From positions 21,280,190-21,344,189 of the forward strand of contig OY783200.1 in NCBI GenBank assembly GCA_963678675.1: 64,000 bases of DNA, written 5' to 3'. Within the stretch, counting starts at the first letter, position 1. Each line of letters opens with the position of its first letter. The notes under the pieces were generated by a model that was not told the origin of the DNA, searched no databases, and saw only the letters and a program-made list of their open reading frames with translations. Below, in pieces: positions 61,001 to 64,000 of this stretch. This stretch comes from Xiphydria camelus. Taxonomy: Eukaryota; Arthropoda; Insecta; Hymenoptera; Xiphydriidae. The position numbers were made by a program, and so were the translations under genes.

Positions 61001-63867
61001 GAACTAATTTAGTCCGGCCCTTCTTATACACCCACCAAATACGGCCTTATGTGATAGAACTACCTTAAGAGCCGGAAGCGCCAGGATCCCGGCGCCAATC
61101 GCGATGCGGGACTCATCGGGGAGGGCCAATCGCGCGGCGCGTTTCGTCCGCGCGGAATGTACGCGACGCCATATTGCGGATGGTTCAAGGAAACGAACTT
61201 TGAGCGAGCCGCGTGCCGCAGGGTTGAAAGACCGAGCCAGAGGCTGGGGGAAAAACGAAGGAAACCGACTTCGACTTGACTCGACTTTCGTTTGTACCGA
61301 TTATTGGGGTTTGGGGACTGGTTAAATGCCACGATCAAGCGGCGAGGGGTTTCCGAAATACTCGTTGGAACGGATAGAGACCAATTCGATTCGGTGACGG
61401 GGGAAAAACAAACTGGCACAGGGACGCGCGTTCGCTTTTAATACGGATTTATTTTCTCGCGATTCACGCGCTGTTGGAAGGGATTACGAGGTTTCTCGCG
61501 CGATAAAATCGCGGAAAAATGAGATGCAATTATATATTTCCGAATGCGATTTTAAGTTCTCAATATCCACTAGAAAAAGTCTAGTTGAATACGAACTTAA
61601 TAGAAAATTTTATTTGAGATGAATAGGAATTTATTCATATCAAACAAAAGTCTATTTGAATTAGATAAATGCTTTGTATATCCTTTTAATTGAGTACGAA
61701 CCTAGTAGAACAATTCCTATACATCTCAAATAAATGTTTCTATTAGGTTCCTGACCTAATTATATTGAATATTATACTGATATTCAATATAATAAAATTA
61801 AAATTAAACTAAAAAAAGGTGAAATGAAATACTAAGAATAATTAAATTTGATTAATATAACTAACTCTTTTGAAAATGATTTAATTGCATCTCTGAAAGG
61901 TTGAATTAATTCAAAAATTCCTAATTTTTTAGCTCTTTACGTAATTGAATATATCCTAAAATTGTTTGTTCTATTAATGTAAAAAATCCCTTGGGTGTAG
62001 CGACATGCATTTATCCTCTCTTTTTTTAGTCGTTTTATGAGGAGGAAAATACTTGCTCGAATGAGAGGCGCAATAAAGACAGTAAATTATCGTTCTCGAT
62101 TACGTAATCGGGCCGAGGAGGAGCGTTACGGTGGCGTGATCGAATGCATTCGTCGAGTGCATCGTCGACATCAGATCTATCGTCCTCCGTGACGAACTTC
62201 AAATCGGTTGCGAGTTCGTGCGTCATTAGAGTTTATTTGGAAGTATTTGATGTCTGTCGGATGTTTGGTATTCAACAGGTGGGGGTAATGTGGAACATAT
62301 GCGCTCGCGCGAGGGTCGAGCAAATTGAGTTAGAAGACCGTGTTACTATTAACCGATTTTTTTGGCATGAATAGTTTAATAAATTCGTTTTTTTTTATCA
62401 AAACATTTTTAGTAACGTTTGAAAGAATACTATGCATACTTGATATTTTTTGTATTAGTACACATTTTTTCTCATATTCCTTATTAAATCTCTCGTGAAA
62501 AAGTTAGTTTGGAATTAATTTGATCTTGGTATCTCGGCTTCTGAATCATAATTGAAGAGTGTATAAATTCTAAAGGGTCTAAATACAAAATATTATCAGT
62601 ACAGTATCAGTTTTAAAATGAAAAATAAAAAATATCGAGTTTTGGTGCGCAGACGTTTTAGAATTTATACTCCTCAATCAGAAATGGATCGTTCATCGAT
62701 TTCGATCGACATGAATTCGACGTCGTTCGACTGTGAATCCAACGTCGTTCGACTATGAATTCGACGTCGTTTGACTATGAAATCGACGTCATACAACTGT
62801 GAATTCGACGTCGTTTGACTGTGAATTCGACGTCGTTCGACTGTGAATTTCTGAGTCCGTATATATCTGTACATGATCACACATAATTTTTCATACATAA
62901 TCAGATAGAGACAAATTTCGAATCTGATTATACATTTATAATTATAGTGTACCCAAAAGACAATGAATCTGTCCGACCCGCTGACGAATCAATGAATTTT
63001 GGGACTCGTGATTGGACGAAAAAAAATAATTCTGCCAATTGCCGATCTTAAATTTCGTCGATTCATCAGTAGGTCGGATAGATTCATTGTTCTTGAAAAT
63101 ATATATAATTATATATAATTACTAGATCTCAATTATTTCTATATCAATTATAAATATACCTATATAATCATATCTGATCATATATGATTATATCATATAA
63201 GATTAAACTTATTCACCAGGAAAAAAACTTGAATCAGTATTATCTCATTAGGTATTTATGAGCTTTTGGCTCATATTTATGTAATACTTTTTCAAAGATT
63301 ATATTTTTATCTATACAAAGTCTTATATCGATGTAGGCCAAAAGTTCATAAATAGATAATAGTGATTGAAGTTCCTTTTCTGGTGATTAAGTTTAGCCTC
63401 ATATGGTATAATATGGTCATACATTATTTTTCATATATGAGCGAATGAAACAAATTTCGAACCTGATTATAATCAAAACCACTGAAGATCCTCGAGAAAA
63501 AGTGGTCATAATATGTAGTCATATAGTTATGATCATATATGATTACATATCTCCACTTTTTCCCGGGAATCTTCAGTTGTTTTGATTTCAAACTATTTCT
63601 AACAATTCTAAAGTGGTTCTTAGAAAGATAAGAGGAGACTGAAAAGATACCGATCCCACGACGTTCGTATAGCCAGGCACGCCTCCGATTCGCGAGAAAA
63701 TTAACGAAAAAAATGTTTCCTTCTGCAGGATCGTCGTTTACAAGCGGCGCAACCACTACGCGCCAGGACCGTCCACCATGCCGAACAAGCGGAAGTCCGA
63801 CGTCGCCGGCAGCCTCTATCGGAAACGCGTGGCGTACACCGAGCTGAAGGACATGAACAACGATTGA
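45964..63867 (+). CDS. Treh: Trehalase, membrane-bound type (GH37), six coding exons
   Basis: Hydrolyses trehalose, the main insect blood sugar, to two glucose molecules at the cell surface or in a secretory compartment. Joining 45964-46091, 51768-52550, 52645-52778, 53229-53782, 54151-54401 and 63729-63867 gives 1,989 nt (662 residues plus stop) with every junction GT-AG and in frame. Seen: a hydrophobic signal peptide (about residues 1-27); trehalase signature 1, PGGRFREFYYWDSY, at 178-191; ESGWD with probable catalytic Asp335; signature 2, QWDYPNAWPP, at 479-488; GGGGEY with probable catalytic Glu547 (by analogy with E. coli Asp312/Glu496); a membrane segment at about 600-621; and a 41-residue basic tail ending in NND. 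Several N-X-S/T sites are present (for example Asn77, 88, 104). The membrane anchor identifies the Treh-2 type. The start is the first ATG after an in-frame TGA at 45958. The frame has no disruption, so the gene looks intact. Confidence 0.97.
47207..47359. repeat. Hairpin with CCGGGAAAAA ends
   Basis: CCGGGAAAAAATATTTATATA mirrored by ATAAACATTTTTTTTCCGG; interior ATGATCAGATAT / ATGATCATATATGATTAT. The same ATATGATCA vocabulary recurs at 62870-63570. Confidence 0.6.
47594..47900. mobile_element. Family C element, GTATACACTG ends
   Basis: Left GTATACACTGGGAGAAACAA, right (other strand) GTATACACTCAGATAAATAA. Interior TTCCAGGATCAAGCAATGG and GAAGAATTTCTTG are shared with 56181-56807, so the two are copies of one MITE family. 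Confidence 0.65.
49019..49162. repeat. Family H hairpin, copy 9 (tandem pair C)
   Basis: TAATCGCGATTATCTCGTTAAC mirrored by TCTACGAGATAATCGCGAC; inner TACTTTTTTGAACGTCAC and CTCTACAAAAAAGTGCA; then GAACTTTTCGCC / ACCGAAAAGTGCAC. It is one of the cleanest copies. Confidence 0.8.
49226..49370. repeat. Family H hairpin, copy 10 (tandem pair C)
   Basis: Same structure as copy 9, about 207 bp downstream, with the same following flank (TTC/TCCAAAAWACGYRKACGCT then CGCGCCGCG). The hairpin and its flank were therefore duplicated together. Confidence 0.8.
51018..51400 (+). pseudogene. Coding-like remnant, unidentified
   Basis: From ATG 51018 a 73-codon frame (MSAPNQNLSNTYYDS... to GKCFLR) crosses an AG repeat. 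In the next frame, from ATG 51214, a CDNC motif, a TGA, then a Lys/Glu-rich stretch (EKEKAEKERKKVEEENGKR) run to TAA near 51400. The look is that of a frame-shifted old protein fragment inside Treh intron 1. I do not recognise the family; a low-complexity accident is possible. Confidence 0.25.
51409..51590. repeat. Family H hairpin, copy 11 (extended right arm)
   Basis: TTTAATCACTATTACCTCATT mirrored by GTAATGAGATGACACTGATT; inner GACTTTATTATAGAC and CTCCAAAAAAGTATTATACG. The right flank GAAGTTTCTTTCCTGGCGAG then TAAGTTTAGCCTCATAT is shared with copies 12 and 13. It ends about 180 bp before Treh exon 2. Confidence 0.7.
51768..52550 (+). CDS. Treh: Treh coding exon 2 (signature 1)
   Basis: 783 nt, residues 43-304. 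The acceptor is CCCTTGCAG. The first base completes Ser43, giving SDVYCHGDLLHTIQMASIY, the usual start of the insect trehalase catalytic domain. It carries signature 1 at 178-191 and ends in PRPESYR, with the donor GTGGGT at 52551. Codon use is strongly GC-biased at third positions, unlike the flanking introns. The long open frame on the opposite strand here is its shadow. Confidence 0.96.
52645..52778 (+). CDS. Treh: Treh coding exon 3 (probable catalytic Asp)
   Basis: 134 nt, residues 304-349. The intron before it is only 94 bp. It encodes EDFLTSE, then ESGWDFSSRW, which contains the probable acid catalyst Asp335, and ends at DGTNK. The donor is GTCGGT, a weaker site than the others in this gene. 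Reading through the 94-bp intron keeps an open frame only in a wrong phase, so the spliced version is preferred. Confidence 0.95.
53229..53782 (+). CDS. Treh: Treh coding exon 4 (signature 2)
   Basis: 554 nt, residues 349-533. The acceptor is CGTTTCAG. It starts GNLTNL and includes the substrate-pocket segment PVDLNSVIY, then YFYPTNVLPLW and signature 2, QWDYPNAWPP, at 479-488. It ends MFEK in phase 0 before the donor GTGTGT at 53783. The adjoining intron is 368 bp. No disruption is seen. Confidence 0.96.
54151..54401 (+). CDS. Treh: Treh coding exon 5 (probable catalytic Glu, start of membrane anchor)
   Basis: 251 nt, residues 534-617. The acceptor is CTTGTTGCAG. It encodes YDATVFGGHGGGGEYEVQ, with probable catalytic base Glu547, then the family-typical GFGWSNGLVLDLL, and finishes in a hydrophobic run from about Val600 to Gly617 that begins the membrane anchor. 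The donor GTGAGG lies at 54402. The same bases read in frame give a TGA at 54403-54405, so an unspliced transcript would stop right at the anchor. Confidence 0.95.
54543..55218. mobile_element. Family C element with a nested palindrome
   Basis: Left GCTGAGAAAAATGACCTAG, right (other strand) GCACGGTGAGAAAAATAAC. A second terminus, TTACACTGAGAGAAGAAATT, lies inside at 54591, and a 247-bp palindrome occupies 54870-55116. Confidence 0.5.
54870..55116. repeat. 247-bp palindromic element
   Basis: GGAAGCCATTCGGCATGATC mirrored by CACGCCGAATGGTTTCC; further pairing of GAAATAGGTTCTCATAAAG / CTTTATTGAAAACCTATTTTC and ACTAAAAATTG / ATTTTTAGCC. Confidence 0.65.
55275..55296 (+). CDS. Treh: Possible alternative Treh terminal exon (short tail)
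   Basis: A strong acceptor, a pyrimidine-rich tract ending CTTTCTGTTGCAG at 55274, sits 873 bp after exon 5. Joined to exon 5 in the same phase as the normal last exon, it reads Gly617-Tyr-Pro-Arg-Gly-Phe-Arg and then TAA at 55294-55296. The result is a 623-residue trehalase with a shorter anchor and almost no tail. The downstream DNA looks like a 3' UTR. This is inferred from splice grammar and phase only; a chance acceptor in the intron is the alternative. Confidence 0.42.
56307..56499. mobile_element. MITE with TA target duplication (nested)
   Basis: Ends AGGTGAATGTCCCAATTCCT and, on the other strand, AGGTAAATGTCCTAATTCCT; TA on both sides (56305-56306 and 56500-56501). 193 bp, no coding capacity. 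TA targeting suggests the Tc1/mariner group. Confidence 0.7.
56565..56696. mobile_element. Small fold-back element (nested)
   Basis: CAGTATTCATAGTCGTTCTT, then TATAAATAAGCATGGACTT, mirrored by AAGTCGTGCTTATTTATAAG and CAACTACAGATAC. About 130 bp. Confidence 0.6.
57644..58333. mobile_element. Possible hAT-like non-autonomous element
   Basis: Ends CAGGGTTGGAAGTGGTC and, on the other strand, CAGGGCTGGAAGTTGGTCAC; both then carry AGAGTGAC/GAGTGAC-type motifs. 690 bp. Flanks GATATAAT and TATAATAA share TATAAT out of register, so an 8-bp target duplication is not proved. No transposase frame. Confidence 0.5.
58336..60589. other. Treh intron 5, CpG-rich part
   Basis: Mixed CpG-rich DNA with many short frames on both strands (for example 83 aa at 58585, 96 aa at 59616), none recognised. 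A CT run lies near 59200. Apart from the AATAAA at 58513, nothing specific. Confidence 0.4.
58513..58518 (+). promoter_or_regulatory. Possible poly(A) signal of the alternative transcript
   Basis: AATAAA followed about 20 nt later by CGGCGTGTG, a GT-rich element of the kind that follows cleavage sites. It would end the transcript that uses the acceptor at 55275. Confidence 0.28.
60590..60800. repeat. Family H hairpin, copy 12 (full, extended arms)
   Basis: ATGAGGCTAAACTTACTCGC then CAGGAAAGAAACTTGAATCA and CTATTATCTCG, mirrored by TAGATAATAGCGATAGAAG and TTCTTTCCCGGCGAGTA. Inner ACTTTTTTGAAGATAAC and CTGCAATAAAGTCTTGTATC. About 210 bp end to end, the longest version of the family. Confidence 0.75.
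61568..61755. repeat. Relative of the 13.3-kb palindrome
   Basis: AGAAAAAGTCTAGTTGAATACG, then GATGAATAGGAATTTATTCA and CAAACAAAAGTCTATTTG, as in 13275-13626. The right side keeps only CCTATACATCTCAAATAAAT and TTCTATTAGGTTC. Confidence 0.6.
62713..62844 (+). repeat. 22-bp minisatellite, six copies
   Basis: Unit GAATTCGACGTCGTTYGACT + RT repeats six times in register, with a few substitutions (one unit reads GAAATCGACGTCATACAACT). It lies 0.9 kb before the last Treh exon. Confidence 0.85.
62956..63095. repeat. 140-bp palindrome
   Basis: AAGACAATGAATCTGTCCGACC, then GCTGACGAATCA, mirrored by CGATTCATCAGTAGGTCGGA and TAGATTCATTGTTCTT. The loop is about 60 bp. Confidence 0.7.
63198..63407. repeat. 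Family H hairpin, copy 13 (full, extended arms)
   Basis: ATTAAACTTATTCACCAGG then AACTTGAATCAGTATTATCTC, mirrored by AGATAATAGTGATTGAAGTT and TTCTGGTGATTAAGTTTAGCC. Inner ATACTTTTTCAAAGATTAT and CTATACAAAGTCTTATATC. Arms pair better than in most copies. Confidence 0.75.
63471..63588. repeat. 118-bp hairpin next to the last Treh exon
   Basis: AATCAAAACCACTGAAGATC then CGAGAAAAAGTGG, mirrored by CCACTTTTTCCCGGGAATCTTC and AGTTGTTTTGATT. It ends 140 bp before the exon 6 acceptor. Confidence 0.7.
63729..63867 (+). CDS. Treh: Treh coding exon 6 (end of anchor, cytoplasmic tail)
   Basis: 139 nt, residues 617-662 and TGA at 63865-63867. The acceptor is CCTTCTGCAG. The first base completes Gly617, then IVVYKRRNHYAPGPS continues the membrane segment into a basic stop-transfer KRR. 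The rest of the tail, TMPNKRKSDVAGSLYRKR and then AYTELKDMNND, resembles the tail of insect Treh-2 as I know it. The 9.3 kb intron before it is long but the phase fits exactly. Confidence 0.9.
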
Positions 63868-63904
63868 CAGCCGCTCAACAGTTAGAGGAAAAATATAAGA
63901 AAGT

Positions 63905-63910
63905 AATAAA
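63905..63910 (+). promoter_or_regulatory. Possible poly(A) signal after Treh
   Basis: AATAAA 38 nt after the stop codon. This is very close, so the true 3' end may lie beyond the window edge, but it is the only canonical hexamer visible after exon 6. Confidence 0.3.
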
Positions 63911-64000
63911 TTCAATCCATCAGGAGATAAATCCTTCCCGAGAAGGACGCGTCCCGACGAGGCCCGTTCGCAGATAGGGATGCTCTCCTGTAGCGTGATC

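Larger units (their letters stand above)
54402..63728 (+). other. Treh intron 5 (9.3 kb)
   Basis: Donor GTGAGG, acceptor CCTTCTGCAG. It contains an alternative terminal exon candidate at 55275, nested inverted-repeat elements (54543-55218, 56181-56807, 57644-58333), two family H hairpins (60590-60800, 63198-63407), a 22-bp minisatellite (62713-62844) and a cluster of hairpins just before the last exon. 58600-60400 and 61070-61500 are CpG-rich with no recognised product. Confidence 0.8.

Noticed and set aside
13275..63588. Possibility that the repeated hairpins form a CRISPR array
   Set aside because: The units are dispersed, themselves palindromic and hundreds to thousands of bases apart, in an animal genome; no regular spacers.

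Overview
The window is animal, almost certainly insect, genomic DNA. It holds one recognisable protein-coding gene, a membrane-type trehalase (Treh, glycoside hydrolase family 37), split into six coding exons on the + strand between 45,964 and 63,867. GT-AG introns, a dense load of short palindromic transposon remnants, CpG-rich islands set in AT-rich DNA, and the insect-type trehalase sequence (both family signatures plus a C-terminal membrane anchor) all fit an insect. A hymenopteran such as an ant is my best guess, from general resemblance only.

Layout. 1-40,500 has no convincing gene. It is a mosaic of AT-rich DNA, CpG-rich patches whose long open frames look like chance, microsatellites and many small inverted-repeat elements. 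40,544-40,937 carries a TATA-like/Inr/DPE arrangement followed by an ATG-free stretch ending in a possible splice donor; this may be the trehalase promoter and first leader exon. 45,331-45,963 is a second ATG-free leader segment that runs into the start codon. Coding exon 1 (signal peptide) is at 45,964-46,091. After a 5.7 kb intron, exons 2-5 (catalytic domain and start of the membrane anchor) lie at 51,768-54,401. After a 9.3 kb intron, the last exon (end of the anchor and cytoplasmic tail) is at 63,729-63,867. A strong acceptor at 55,275 inside the last intron suggests an alternative terminal exon with a six-residue tail and a long 3' UTR.

Repeats. Three dispersed palindromic families stand out: (H) a 130-210 bp hairpin with GATTATCTC/GAGATAATC arms, at least 13 copies or half-copies, several in tandem pairs; (P) a ~105 bp hairpin centred on GGCCCCTCGTT/AACGAGGGGCC, eight copies of which seven lie at 18.7-22.6 kb; (C) longer inverted-repeat elements ending in CACTGAGAAA or close variants. 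There are also a decayed mariner transposase (30,951-31,793), a piggyBac-like MITE nested in another inverted-repeat element (31,794-32,549), a pogo/Tigger-like element (5,247-6,145), a possible hAT-like element (57,644-58,333), and a triple nest of MITEs (56,181-56,807). I saw no rRNA, convincing tRNA, CRISPR array or bacterial-type feature. Family names given to repeats are inferences from termini and target sites.
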